Numbered from the stretch's first letter, positions 48,349 to 57,706 are shown. The stretch is 64,000 bases of DNA from Flemingiibacterium sp045634005 (GCA_045634005.1 JAZQZL010000023.1:8494-72493), one strand, 5' to 3'. Numbers and translations are program-made. Notes: a model not told the origin generated them from the letters alone.

Positions 48349-50547
48349 ATGAGAACTTATGACGAAATGCTAGCGCTCGTACGCGACACGGTGATGGGCG
48401 AGATTTACACGCCGATGGATATGCGCGAGATGACGGCATTTTTGGCGCTAGAGGCGGGCGAATACGACATATTCGCCGAGGCTGTGGACACGCTGATGCA
48501 GGGCGGTGAGATATGCGAAACCAAGCGCGGCAAGCTGATAAGCGTTGCTTCGTCTGGCTATATCGTAGGCGTATACCGCGCGACCACTCGCGGCTTCGGC
48601 TTTCTCTTGCAGGACGACGGCGATATTTTTATCTCGCGTGACGATTCAAACGGCGCGATGAACGGCGACCGCGTTATGGTGTCTTTAAAGCGCGATGCGG
48701 ATAAGCGTCACGGCGAACACCGCGAGGGCGTAGTACTGCGAATAGTCGAGCGCGCGCTCACCGAGGTTGTAGGCACGCTTAAAATAGTGCGTCAAGGTGC
48801 ACCCAAGGCGAAGGTCGGCAAGGGCAAGAAGGGCAAAAAAGCGCCCGTAAAGCCGCCGCAAACGAAGATTTACGTTTATCCTGACGATGCGAAGCTATCC
48901 TTTCGCCTCGTTATCCCGACGGCGCAGGCTAACGGCGCTGCGGACGGCGACAAGGTGCTTGCGCGTATAACGCGTTATCCCGAGGCGAGCGGCGACTCAC
49001 ACGCTATGGGCAAGGTGCTTCGCGTGTTCGGTCCAACAGATTCGCGCGCGGCGAACTATCAGGCGATACTTTATGCAAACGGAATCAAGACGCGCTTTGA
49101 CGACGCGACGCTTGCCGAGGCACGCGCTATTGTTGGCGGCTGTGATATTACGGGCAGGGTAGACCTGCGCGACAGGACTATATTTACGATAGACGGCGCG
49201 GACGCGAAGGATTTTGACGATGCTATCTCGCTCGAGCGCGACGGCGACGGCTACGTGCTCGGCGTGCATATTGCAGACGTTACGCATTACGTGAAGCCCG
49301 GAGGTGCGCTCGATGACGAGGCGTTCAGGCGCGGCACGAGCGTGTATTTCACGGACAAAGTAGTGCCGATGTTACCCGAGGAGCTATCGAACGGTGTATG
49401 CTCATTAAACCGCGACAGCGACAAGTACACGCTGTCCGTGAATATCCGCTTTGACAAGGACGCGAACGTGCTTGAAACGGAATTTTTCGAGGCAGTTATA
49501 TCCTCGAAGATGCGTGGTGTTTACCACGAGATAAACGACGCGCTGGGTCTTGGCAAGGACTCGGAGTTCTATAATAAGTATGAATTTTTGCTCGAGGACA
49601 CGCTTCCTACTATGGTCGAGCTTTACGAAAAGCTACTCGTAAAGTCGCGTGAGCGCGGCTCGCTCGAGCTTGAAACCACCGAGTCGGTGATACTTCTCGG
49701 CGAGGATGGAATGCCCGTTGACATCGTGCCGCGTGAGCGCGGTGTAACGGAGCGAATGATAGAGCAGTTTATGCTCGCGGCAAACGAGGCGGCGGCAAGC
49801 TGGCTTACCTCGATGTCGCTTCCGTGCGTGTTCCGCATACACGAGGAGCCGTCGGCGGAAAAGGTACAGGCGTTCGCGGAGTTTGTTCACAACGTCGGGC
49901 TTGACGTGCGTCCGCTTCGCAGGCGCAAAATACTGCCGTCGTCCTACCGCGACGTAGCGCTTGAGGCATCAGAAAAGGGGCTTTCAACGGTCGTTACGCC
50001 GATAATGCTGCGCTCGCTGATGAAGGCTAAGTATTCGCCTGTAGCAGAGGGACATTTCGGACTTGGCTGTGACCTTTACTGCCACTTTACCTCGCCCATT
50101 CGCCGATATCCCGACCTTGCGGTTCACCGCATAATCAAGGCGGCGCTTCACGGTGAGATTGGTGCTGAAAATCTCGAAGGCTACGAGGCGTTTGCCGCCG
50201 ATGCGGCGGAGATGTCCACCGAGAACGAGCTTCGTGCGCTAAATGCCGAGCGGGACATCGAGGACCTTTACAAGGTGCTTTATATGTCCGACAAAATCGG
50301 TGAAAAGTTCGAGGGAATTATCAGCTCGGTGACGGGCTTTGGATTCTTCGTGGAGCTTGCCAATACCTGCGAGGGACTTGTGCGCATCGACACGTTTCGA
50401 GGTTGGTACGAGTTCGATGAAAAAACGCGCAGGCTCATCGGTGAGGGCGGAAGGATGTTCTGCCTTGGAAACCGAGTGAGAGTGCGCGTTGAGGACTGCG
50501 ATATTATCACGCGAAAGGTTGAATTTTCGCTAACCGATGAAGGCTAA
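48349..50547 (+). CDS. rnr: Ribonuclease R
   Basis: This 732-residue 3'-5' exoribonuclease degrades structured RNA. An N-terminal winged-helix/cold-shock part is followed by a Lys-rich insertion (about 155-175, GKGKKGKKAPVK). The RNB catalytic domain begins near 275, with TIDGADAKDFDDAIS carrying the metal-binding aspartates. The C-terminal S1 domain (about 651-730) starts GEKFEGIISSVTGFGFFVEL. It is downstream of secG. Its 3' end overlaps the convergent small gene by 18 bases. Start with AAAGGATGTG. Confidence 0.95.
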   Translation: MRTYDEMLALVRDTVMGEIYTPMDMREMTAFLALEAGEYDIFAEAVDTLMQGGEICETKRGKLISVASSGYIVGVYRATTRGFGFLLQDDGDIFISRDDSNGAMNGDRVMVSLKRDADKRHGEHREGVVLRIVERALTEVVGTLKIVRQGAPKAKVGKGKKGKKAPVKPPQTKIYVYPDDAKLSFRLVIPTAQANGAADGDKVLARITRYPEASGDSHAMGKVLRVFGPTDSRAANYQAILYANGIKTRFDDATLAEARAIVGGCDITGRVDLRDRTIFTIDGADAKDFDDAISLERDGDGYVLGVHIADVTHYVKPGGALDDEAFRRGTSVYFTDKVVPMLPEELSNGVCSLNRDSDKYTLSVNIRFDKDANVLETEFFEAVISSKMRGVYHEINDALGLGKDSEFYNKYEFLLEDTLPTMVELYEKLLVKSRERGSLELETTESVILLGEDGMPVDIVPRERGVTERMIEQFMLAANEAAASWLTSMSLPCVFRIHEEPSAEKVQAFAEFVHNVGLDVRPLRRRKILPSSYRDVALEASEKGLSTVVTPIMLRSLMKAKYSPVAEGHFGLGCDLYCHFTSPIRRYPDLAVHRIIKAALHGEIGAENLEGYEAFAADAAEMSTENELRALNAERDIEDLYKVLYMSDKIGEKFEGIISSVTGFGFFVELANTCEGLVRIDTFRGWYEFDEKTRRLIGEGGRMFCLGNRVRVRVEDCDIITRKVEFSLTDEG

Positions 50548-50958
50548 AATTGCCGCCTTCATCGCGCTTTCGGATATATTGCCGCGCGCTTTTCCGAGCA
50601 CGCCGCGACGGGCTACTGCCTCAGTCACGGTGATGCCGAGCGCGCGGCTTTCGTTTGCGATTTCCCGACAGGCATCGTAATATCCAAGCTCGGTGTCAGC
50701 GAGTATCTGGGCGGCGCGCGCAAGGGTGAGAAGCTCGTCGCCACGCGCTTCTATGCCGAGCGTGCGGAGTGTGACGGGGTCTGTGAAGCTTTGCTCGGTA
50801 AGACCGTTTGCAGTGCGGTACACGTTGAGTGCCGCGAGCAACTCTTGGGTGAGCGTGTTCGTTTTGTCGAGCGTGAGTCCAAGCTCGTAAAGCGCGTCGC
50901 AAAGCTCGGCGGCAAGCGGCGATGTGTCGCCCTCGAAGATTATGGCGTAATCGTACAT
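50530..50958 (-). CDS. Hypothetical protein, possible peptidoglycan-binding-like fold
   Basis: The family is not recognised. The 142-residue protein has no signal peptide or membrane span. One region (about 40-75; NVYRTANGLTEQSFTDPVTLRTLG) resembles the PG-binding-like fold, and a helical C-terminus with ARRGVLGKARGNISESAMKAAILAF follows. The ATG has AAAGGAG upstream. Its stop lies 18 bases inside the end of rnr on the opposite strand, so the two 3' ends overlap and transcripts could interfere. Function unknown. Confidence 0.65.
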   Translation of the reverse strand: MYDYAIIFEGDTSPLAAELCDALYELGLTLDKTNTLTQELLAALNVYRTANGLTEQSFTDPVTLRTLGIEARGDELLTLARAAQILADTELGYYDACREIANESRALGITVTEAVARRGVLGKARGNISESAMKAAILAFIG

Positions 50959-51009
50959 TGGTGTGCTCCTTTGAGTGAGGGGGTACGCGGCTTTTTTGAA
51001 AAAAAGCCT

Positions 51010-51213
51010 GGCAAAAAACTTTAAATTGGCTTCGCCATCACATTTTGTCAGCGAAGGAAAAATCGGAATTTAGCGCTCTCGGCCGGCACACTACGCTCCG
51101 AGCATCGTGCACCGCGCCATTAGCAGCCAGGGACCTCGTCGGCACCCGTGCCGACACCCCGGCGACTGTTTAGCGGTGCCGAGTGATGGCGATGTCACGT
51201 TAGGAGTGGGTGC
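51010..51213 (+). repeat. Family B intergenic repeat (copy B2)
   Basis: Noncoding and inverted relative to copy B1. The 77-nt core at 51107-51183 differs from 8904-8980 (complemented) at two positions by eye. It has a perfect hairpin, TCGGCACCCGTGCCGA, at 51139-51154. Flanking TTTAAATTGGCTTCGCC-like sequence is also shared. Confidence 0.75.
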
Positions 51214-51225
51214 CGGGGCGCGGAC

Positions 51226-51600
51226 GCTTCGCTGCGCGCCAAGTTAGCATACGGTAAGTGCGCATCGCTACGCGCGGACGGTATGCACCGCCGCGCATTT
51301 TTAGTAGCGCGGCGGCGCCGTTAAACGTGCACTATGTGGTATTAACACTCTGTAGGAAGGCCGCAGATCGATGGCATAGCCGAGAGGTAGGAGGGGTGCA
51401 AGGGGAGGAAGGAGTTCGCGGCAATATGAGCCAATTCCTTCCTCCCCTTGCGTTCCCCTGCGCGCAAAGCGCGCAGTCGTTTCCCCGAGCGCGTGAAACG
51501 CGTGCGGTCAAAACGAGCGGTTATCGCTTGTAAGCGGACCGTCGAGGACGCCGGTCCCTACAGGGGATAGCGAAATCCCCGAGCGTGCGAGCCGCACAAA
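51226..51600 (+). repeat. Family A intergenic repeat, variant copy (A5)
   Basis: Noncoding. It shares CGCCGTTAAACGTGCACTATG with the family core, then a TGTAGGAAGGCCGCAGATCG block, then an AAGGGGAGGAAGGAG hairpin. The last two match the left end of A4. It ends with a 37-nt module (51526-51562) also present in A3. Together with B2 it fills the 50959-51740 gap, which has no gene. Confidence 0.72.
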
Positions 51601-51678
51601 TATCATTCCCACCAACGAAAAAAATACCCCAAGAAAAAAATTTATACCTTCCCGTAAAGATATATTTTCGAATATCCA

Positions 51679-51707
51679 TTGACCTTCGACAGAAAAGGTG
51701 ATATAAT
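51679..51707 (+). promoter_or_regulatory. SigA-type promoter of the DUF1934-holA-rnmV-gtrA region
   Basis: TTGACC (51679-51684) and TATAAT (51702-51707) are separated by 17 bases, 33 bases before the start at 51741. Confidence 0.85.
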
Positions 51708-51740
51708 TTTATTGTAACAAAATTTCGGGAGTATTCTCAA

Positions 51741-52238
51741 ATGAAAAAAGAAAAAAAGGTAATGATAAATATAAAATCGGCGCATTTCACGCCGAGCGAG
51801 GGATACGTTAAGAATATTTCGCTCGTCGATCCGTTTGCCGCAGAGCTTTTCGACTCGGTTGACGCGCAGCGTATCGACGTTGACTATTCGGGCGTTATGA
51901 CCACTCGTGACGGAAGACTTGTTATTCGTTACGATGAGTCTGAGCTTACGGGTATGCCCGGCGCGACCACCGAGGTGTCGTTTGCGCTTGACAATCCCGA
52001 CATCGTTATGATGCAGCGCTCGGGTGCTGTCAACACGTCGTTTTGCTTCTCAAAGGACGATCGTATTGAATGCGTGCAGGATACGGGCGAGCTTACGCTG
52101 TCGTTCGTCATAAGCACGGACGCGCTTCAAAACGGTATCGGCGAGGACGGCGGCGATTTAAAGATAAGCTACGGTATGGAGGTGCGCGGCAGCCTTGTCC
52201 AGCGCTCGCTTATGCACCTTTCTGTGAGCGCGGTGTAA
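51741..52238 (+). CDS. DUF1934 (YwiB-like) protein
   Basis: This 165-residue cytoplasmic protein matches the DUF1934 family, calycin-like small beta-barrels of Firmicutes with unknown ligand. Visible family features are GRLVIRYDESELTGMPGATTEVSFALDN and the segment VMMQRSGAVNTSFCF. It lacks a signal peptide and membrane segments. It heads a compact group (DUF1934, holA, rnmV, gtrA) with gaps of 4 bases or less and its own promoter. The shared operon suggests a basic cell function but does not identify one. Confidence 0.85.
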   Translation: MKKEKKVMINIKSAHFTPSEGYVKNISLVDPFAAELFDSVDAQRIDVDYSGVMTTRDGRLVIRYDESELTGMPGATTEVSFALDNPDIVMMQRSGAVNTSFCFSKDDRIECVQDTGELTLSFVISTDALQNGIGEDGGDLKISYGMEVRGSLVQRSLMHLSVSAV

Positions 52239-52242
52239 TGCT

Positions 52243-53343
52243 ATGGCTAAAAAAACAGCGGCGGATACGTCGGTAAAGCAAAAGATCACGCCTTCGGTAT
52301 TTAAGGGCGAAATGAAGCTACTGAAGTCGGGTGTGTTCCTCTTTTACGGCGAGGAAAATTTTATGAAGCTGCGCGAGCTTCAGTCGCTTCGTGGACGCGT
52401 ATGCGAGGACGAGAGCTTCGAGGCTTTTAACCATTTCGTTTTCACTCGCGACAATTACAGTGCAGATGCCGTTCACACGGCTGTGCTCTCTATGCCGATG
52501 ATGAGTGATTTCAAGCTTATCGAGCTTTATGAGATACCGTATGCGGATTACCGCAAAAAAGAGGATATGGAAGCGCTTGAGGCGGCGCTCGAAGCCGCGA
52601 GTGAGAGCGATGACACCATCCTTATAATCTACACAACGGCAGAAAATTTCGACGAGGGTGACGCGAAAAAGCCGTCCGAGCTTTACAAAACGTTCGCAAA
52701 GTACGCTACTCCCGTAGAGTTCGCGCACGAGTCGACACAGCGCATCGTTGTCTGGGTGCAAAAGCATTTTTCCGCGGAGGCGATAGTTGCCGAGCTGCCT
52801 GAATGTACGCACCTTATAAACACCGTCGGACACGATATGACAACGCTTGCGGGTGAGATTGACAAGCTTACGGCGTATCTCCACTACAAACAGCGTGATA
52901 GACTGGGTAAGACGGATATCGACCTTATCTGTCCGCATAACAAGGAGATAGGAGCGTTCGAGTTTGCCGATGCGATAATCGACGGCAATAATGAAAAGGC
53001 GTTCTACATTCTTGCTGACTATAAGCTGAGGGGCGAGCAGCCTCACCTTATTCTCGGCGGAATCACGAGAGTTTATACCGATCTTTTGGCGTTTAAGCTT
53101 TACGCCGAGGCAGGTGTTTCCTCAGATGATGCGGCGAAGCGTATCGGTGGCAATATGCACCCGTACGTTGCTAAAACGCGTATGGCAAAGGCGAAAACGT
53201 GTGAGCGTGCGGCACTTGAGGAGATTATACGACTTTGCGCCGAAACGGACGGGGCGCTGAAATCAAGCGCGGTTGACCAGTTTGTTCTGCTTGAGCGCCT
53301 TATCGTTGGCGCATCACAACTCAGGAAAAGGAAAGTTTTTTAA
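52243..53343 (+). CDS. holA: DNA polymerase III subunit delta
   Basis: This 366-residue clamp-loader subunit opens the sliding clamp in replication. It starts after a short polar N-terminus with GVFLFYGEENFMKLREL. The domain III helices are recognisable, with the family segments HLINTVGHDMTTLAGEIDKLTAYL and DYKLRGEQPHLILGGITRVYTDLLAFKLYAEAG. It is four bases after DUF1934 and abuts rnmV. Length is typical. No other replisome gene is in the window. Confidence 0.9.
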   Translation: MAKKTAADTSVKQKITPSVFKGEMKLLKSGVFLFYGEENFMKLRELQSLRGRVCEDESFEAFNHFVFTRDNYSADAVHTAVLSMPMMSDFKLIELYEIPYADYRKKEDMEALEAALEAASESDDTILIIYTTAENFDEGDAKKPSELYKTFAKYATPVEFAHESTQRIVVWVQKHFSAEAIVAELPECTHLINTVGHDMTTLAGEIDKLTAYLHYKQRDRLGKTDIDLICPHNKEIGAFEFADAIIDGNNEKAFYILADYKLRGEQPHLILGGITRVYTDLLAFKLYAEAGVSSDDAAKRIGGNMHPYVAKTRMAKAKTCERAALEEIIRLCAETDGALKSSAVDQFVLLERLIVGASQLRKRKVF

Positions 53344-53940
53344 GTGACTGAAAAATTAAAGCTCGATATTCCGATAGCCGTCGAGGGTAAATACGACAAG
53401 ATCAAGGTGGATGCGGTTGCCGACGCGCAGATAATCGTTACCGACGGATTTGGCGTGTTCGCGTCCGATGAAAAGGCGATGCTGATACGCAGGCTTGCCG
53501 AGGCACGCGGAATTATCGTTTTGACCGATTCCGACGGCGCGGGGCGAGTTATACGCAACTATTTCAACTCCATTTTGCCGAAGGACAAAATATATCACCT
53601 CTACATTCCCGAGATAGAGGGCAAGGAGCGGCGAAAAAAGACTCCGTCAAAGGCGGGTACGCTCGGTGTTGAGGGTATGGACGCGGCGCTGATACGCTCG
53701 CTTCTCGAGCCTTTTGCACTTGGCAGTGAGGCGAAGGCGCCGTCGCGTGAGCTTACCAAGACAGACTTTTTCCGTGACGGATTTTCGGGCGGTGAGGGCT
53801 CGAGCGACAAGCGTGCGCGCCTTTGCAAGTACCTGAATCTTCCCGTGGGAATGTCGTCAAACGCGCTTCTCACGGCGATAAATATGCTCGGGGAAGCGGA
53901 TAAATACGAGGAATTTCTTAAAAATGACCGACAAGATTAA
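53344..53940 (+). CDS. rnmV: Ribonuclease M5
   Basis: The 198-residue Toprim-family enzyme makes the final cuts of 5S rRNA. Toprim motifs are IPIAVEGKYDKIKVDA near the N-terminus (catalytic Glu) and IIVLTDSDGAGRVIRNY (the DxD motif). YIPEIEGKERRKKTPSKAGTLGVEGMDAALI is typical of RNase M5. A GTG start at 53344 directly follows the holA stop. Its end overlaps the gtrA-like gene start by 17 bases. KsgA, the usual partner gene, is not nearby. Confidence 0.93.
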   Translation: MTEKLKLDIPIAVEGKYDKIKVDAVADAQIIVTDGFGVFASDEKAMLIRRLAEARGIIVLTDSDGAGRVIRNYFNSILPKDKIYHLYIPEIEGKERRKKTPSKAGTLGVEGMDAALIRSLLEPFALGSEAKAPSRELTKTDFFRDGFSGGEGSSDKRARLCKYLNLPVGMSSNALLTAINMLGEADKYEEFLKNDRQD

Positions 53941-54337
53941 ATCTCTTTTTACAAAGCACCGTGAGGTGATAATGTACCTTATTTTCGGCGCTTTGACGAC
54001 GGCTGTAAGCTTTGGCGTGTATTATGTGCTTTTGTGGTGCAGTGTGCACTATATCGCAGCGCAGGCGGTGTCGTGGGCGGCGGCGGTCGTGTTCGCGTTC
54101 GTGACGAACAAGCTTTTTGTGTTCGACGACAAGGCGACTGACGGCGGCACGCTGTTTCGTCAGTTATGGCAGTTCGTGAGTGTGCGCATCGCATCGGGCG
54201 TCTTTGAAACGGTGCTTTTGTGGCTGCTCGTCGACGTGCTGACGATTAGCGAGGATATTGCGAAGATACCCGTCGCCGTTATTACGGTGGTTGTAAATTA
54301 TATCGCAAGCAAGCTGCTTGTTTTCAGAAAAAGGTAA
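53924..54337 (+). CDS. GtrA-family membrane protein
   Basis: This 137-residue protein has four transmembrane segments, with the family start MYLIFGALTTAVSFGVYYVLLW and WAAAVVFAFVTNKLFVFDDK. It ends YIASKLLVFRKR. GtrA-like proteins are proposed flippases or carriers for polyprenyl-linked sugars. It overlaps the rnmV end by 17 bases, so it is the last gene of that group. No glycosyltransferase lies next to it. Confidence 0.88.
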   Translation: MTDKIKSLFTKHREVIMYLIFGALTTAVSFGVYYVLLWCSVHYIAAQAVSWAAAVVFAFVTNKLFVFDDKATDGGTLFRQLWQFVSVRIASGVFETVLLWLLVDVLTISEDIAKIPVAVITVVVNYIASKLLVFRKR

Positions 54338-54362
54338 AATACTGACGTGAGAGGTTAAGTAA

Positions 54363-56618
54363 GTGAAGCTTAAATTTAACGTCGAGGGTATGAGCTGTGC
54401 CGCTTGCTCGGCATCGGTCGAGCGCGTCACGCGCCGTCTTGACGGAGTAAACGAGGCGAGTGTAAATCTGCTCGCAAAGACGCTTTTCATTGATGCTGAC
54501 GACTCTGCCGCCGACGTATCCGAGCGCGTATGCGCTGCGGTTGCAAAGGCGGGATTTTCGGCGACACCGATAGTCGAAGCGGCACCTGTTAAGGCGGATA
54601 AAAAAGAAAAAGAAAATAGCGGCGAGGGCACGTCGGGCGCGATGAAGATACGTCTTTTCGGCTCGGTAGGACTTCTCGCAGTTCTTATGTATCTGACTAT
54701 GGGACATATGGTCGGACTGCCTACACCGCATATCTTCCACGGTACCGAAAACGCGCTTGTTTTCGCATTCACGCAGCTTCTTTTGACGCTTCCCGTGATG
54801 TACTTAAACCGCAAATTCTACGCAGTCGGATTTAAGGCGCTTGTAAACCGCTCGCCGAATATGGATTCGCTTGTGGCGATAGGCTCGTCGGCAGCGGTAA
54901 TATACGGCATTGTTGCGATATTTATGATCGGCTACGCGCTCGGTCACGGCGATACTGCGACCGTCACAGCTTGCCGCGAAAATCTCTATTTCGAGTCGGC
55001 GTCGATGATACTCACGCTCGTTACCGTGGGCAAATTTATGGAAGAACGCAGCAAGAATAAAACGGGCGCGGCTATCGAGCGCCTTGCAAAGCTTGCACCC
55101 GATACAGCGACGGTAGAACGCGGCGGACAGATGCTTGAAATTAAGACCGGCGAGCTTGTTGTCGGCGATATTATCGTAGTGCGACCCGGTCAGTCGCTTC
55201 CTGCTGACGGCGTTATAATCGAGGGCTCATCCTCGATTGACGAGTCCGCGCTGACGGGTGAATCGATACCCGTGGAAAAGACTGTCGGAGAGCGCGTTAT
55301 GAGCGCGACTATCAATAAAAACGGCGCTTTTAAGTACCGCGCAGAGAAGGTGGGCGGCGAAACGTCGCTTGCCAAGATAATCGAGCTTGTGCGCGATGCG
55401 GGCGCTACCAAGGCGCCGATCTCCAGGCTTGCCGATAAGGTCAGCGGAATATTCGTGCCGATAGTTATGGCTATCGCAGGCGTTACGTTTGCCGTGTGGC
55501 TCTTACTGGGTGCAACATTTGATTTTGCATTATCGTGCGGAATTTCCGTGCTTGTTATATCCTGCCCGTGTGCGCTCGGACTTGCAACTCCCGTTGCGGT
55601 TACGGTCGCTATCGGACGAATGGCGGAGCGCGGCATTCTCGTAAAGAGCGCACAGGCACTCGAGGTGCTTCACGAAACGAAAACCGTGGCGCTCGACAAG
55701 ACGGGTACCGTAACCGAGGGCAGTCCGTCCGTGACCGACGTTATAGCGGACGATGAGCGTGCGCTTCTCACTGTTGCGGCATCGCTTGAGGCCATAAGTG
55801 AGCATCCGCTTGCAGAGGCGATTCGTGAGCACTGCGCGGCGCACGGTGTTAGTGCAACGGCCGTGAGCGATTTTGCGGCTGTATCGGGGCGCGGTGTTAG
55901 CGCTACCGTTGACGGTAAGGCGGCATACGGCGGAAACGCCGTTTATATGGCAGAGAAGGGCGTGGACACATCCGCCGTTTCGGACGTGCTCGACGGGCTT
56001 GCACAGGGCGGTAAAACGCCGATGATCTTCGCGCTTGACGGTAGGCTTCTCGGCGTGATCGCTGTTGCGGACACGGTAAAGCCGACCTCGGGAGAGTCGG
56101 TGGAACGGCTTCACGCTATGGGCGTATCTACCGTAATGCTGACGGGCGACAACAAAATAACCGCGGAGGCTATCGCAAAGCGTTCGGGCATAACCGCCGT
56201 TGTAGCGCAGATACTGCCGTCCGACAAGGAGCGCATCGTAGCTGAAAAAATGAAAGACGGCAGGGTAGCGTTCGTCGGTGACGGCATCAACGACTCACCC
56301 GCGCTCACACGCGCCGACGTCGGTATCGCAATCGGATCGGGAGCGGACATCGCTATTGACTCGGCTGACATCGTGCTTATGAAAAACGATCTTTCCGACG
56401 TTCCTGCGGCGATCGAATTCTCGCGCCGTACGATGAAAAATATAAGGCAAAACCTTTTCTGGGCGTTCTTCTACAATACGCTCGGAATACCGATAGCAGC
56501 AGGCGTTTTGTCGGGCTTTGGAATAGTATTAAGCCCGATGATCGGAGCCGCGGCGATGAGCCTTTCGTCGCTTTTCGTAGTTACGAATGCGCTTCGACTT
56601 TACAGAGTAAAAATATAA
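54363..56618 (+). CDS. copA: Copper-exporting P-type ATPase
   Basis: This 751-residue P1B ATPase exports Cu(I). An N-terminal metal-binding HMA domain contains GMSCAACSASVERV. Eight transmembrane segments enclose CPC (401-403, in SCPCALG). The phosphorylation site is Asp445 in DKTGT, and GDGINDSPALTRADVG forms the hinge. A GTG start at 54363 is used; GAGAGG lies upstream. It is followed 19 bases later by a CopZ-like chaperone. No CsoR/CopY repressor gene is near, so regulation cannot be read here. Confidence 0.95.
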   Translation: MKLKFNVEGMSCAACSASVERVTRRLDGVNEASVNLLAKTLFIDADDSAADVSERVCAAVAKAGFSATPIVEAAPVKADKKEKENSGEGTSGAMKIRLFGSVGLLAVLMYLTMGHMVGLPTPHIFHGTENALVFAFTQLLLTLPVMYLNRKFYAVGFKALVNRSPNMDSLVAIGSSAAVIYGIVAIFMIGYALGHGDTATVTACRENLYFESASMILTLVTVGKFMEERSKNKTGAAIERLAKLAPDTATVERGGQMLEIKTGELVVGDIIVVRPGQSLPADGVIIEGSSSIDESALTGESIPVEKTVGERVMSATINKNGAFKYRAEKVGGETSLAKIIELVRDAGATKAPISRLADKVSGIFVPIVMAIAGVTFAVWLLLGATFDFALSCGISVLVISCPCALGLATPVAVTVAIGRMAERGILVKSAQALEVLHETKTVALDKTGTVTEGSPSVTDVIADDERALLTVAASLEAISEHPLAEAIREHCAAHGVSATAVSDFAAVSGRGVSATVDGKAAYGGNAVYMAEKGVDTSAVSDVLDGLAQGGKTPMIFALDGRLLGVIAVADTVKPTSGESVERLHAMGVSTVMLTGDNKITAEAIAKRSGITAVVAQILPSDKERIVAEKMKDGRVAFVGDGINDSPALTRADVGIAIGSGADIAIDSADIVLMKNDLSDVPAAIEFSRRTMKNIRQNLFWAFFYNTLGIPIAAGVLSGFGIVLSPMIGAAAMSLSSLFVVTNALRLYRVKI

Positions 56619-56637
56619 TTTTCTAAAGGAGATAATT

Positions 56638-56844
56638 ATGAAAAAGCTTATCAAAATTGAGGGCATGCACTGCTCGCATTGCCTTACCCGTGTGACCAAC
56701 GCTTTGTCCGCGCTCGGACTCAAGGCAAATGCAACTCTGCCCGACGGTATCGCTACCGTTGAGGGCGCAGACGTTGAAGATGCAAAGCTTCGCGAAACCG
56801 TTGAGGATCTCGGCTTCGACGTGATTTCTATTGAGAACGCCTAA
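56638..56844 (+). CDS. copZ: CopZ-like heavy-metal-binding protein
   Basis: The 68-residue single HMA domain has the metal-binding motif GMHCSHCLTRV (Cys12 and Cys15) and a normal beta-alpha-beta pattern ending DLGFDVISIENA. It is a copper chaperone that delivers Cu(I) to CopA. It has AAAGGAGATAATT upstream and is in the copA operon. Specificity for copper is inferred from the neighbour. Confidence 0.92.
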   Translation: MKKLIKIEGMHCSHCLTRVTNALSALGLKANATLPDGIATVEGADVEDAKLRETVEDLGFDVISIENA

Positions 56845-56868
56845 GACTGTATAAAGGGAGTGACATCA

Positions 56869-57663
56869 ATGGGATTTGCGGACCTTATAAAGAATTTCTT
56901 TGTGCACAAGGATTTTTTGCCTGCGGCGAGTGAGATACCCGGAACACTTTTTACACCGCTTCATATCGCTTTTGCGCTTCTTTGCATAGCTTTAGTCACG
57001 TTTCTTTGCATATGCCTCCGACACAAGGACGAGAGGGTACTGCGTACGGTTTTCGCTGTGGTATGGGCATTCCTCGTGGTTTTTGAAATAACGAAGATCG
57101 TCTGGGAAACCTATACGGGCAAGACCGTGAATTTTGAGTGGGGCGGCGTGCTTCCGCTTTATCCGTGCAGTATATTTATGTACGCGATGCCGTTTGCCGT
57201 ATGGGGGAAGGGCTGGGTACGCTATGCGGCGTGCGGATACGTTTGTACGCTCGGCCTTGTCGGCGGTGCGATCAATTTCGTTTACCCTGCGAACATTCTC
57301 AGCAATTATTCCTGCATCTCGTTTGCGGGATTCCACACGTTTACTTACCACGGTACGATGGTTACCTGTGCGCTGCTTATGCTGCTTTCGGGATACCATT
57401 CCTTCAAGCGTGCCGACAGATTCTGGCATCTTATTTTGCCGAGCGCGCCGTTTCTCATTATGTCTATCGCCGCAAACGCGGTAAACTTCTCGAAGATCGA
57501 TTCGGACTATATGTTCTTTAAGCTCGAGTCGTTCATTTTCGCGCCCATCGGTGCGGCGACGCCCGACTTGCTGGCAGTCGTTATCGTTTACGCGGTGTAC
57601 CTCATCATACACGCCGCGCCGTACGTACCGTTTTATATTGCAAACCGCAAAAAAAACAAGTAA
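56869..57663 (+). CDS. YwaF/TMEM164-like integral membrane protein
   Basis: This 264-residue protein of the TIGR02206/YwaF type has about seven hydrophobic segments. Conserved elements are FTPLHIAFALLCIALVTF near the N-terminus, VLPLYPCSIFMYAMPF and FAGFHTFTYHGTMVTCALLMLLSG. The histidines in these segments are typical of the family, which resembles eukaryotic TMEM164. Function in bacteria is unknown. The ATG at 56869 is preferred over GTG 56860, which falls inside the ribosome site. It may share the copA-copZ transcript (24-base gap), but the link is unclear. Confidence 0.82.
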   Translation: MGFADLIKNFFVHKDFLPAASEIPGTLFTPLHIAFALLCIALVTFLCICLRHKDERVLRTVFAVVWAFLVVFEITKIVWETYTGKTVNFEWGGVLPLYPCSIFMYAMPFAVWGKGWVRYAACGYVCTLGLVGGAINFVYPANILSNYSCISFAGFHTFTYHGTMVTCALLMLLSGYHSFKRADRFWHLILPSAPFLIMSIAANAVNFSKIDSDYMFFKLESFIFAPIGAATPDLLAVVIVYAVYLIIHAAPYVPFYIANRKKNK

Positions 57664-57669
57664 ATAATA

Positions 57670-57706
57670 AAAGGCTGTCCCAAACGGGACAGCCTCTTTG
57701 TTTTCA
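57670..57706 (+). terminator. Rho-independent terminator after the YwaF-like gene
   Basis: A GGCTGTCCC/GGGACAGCC stem with loop AAAC is followed by TCTTTGTTTT. It marks the end of the chromosomal operon and the approximate border of the prophage-like element. Confidence 0.88.
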
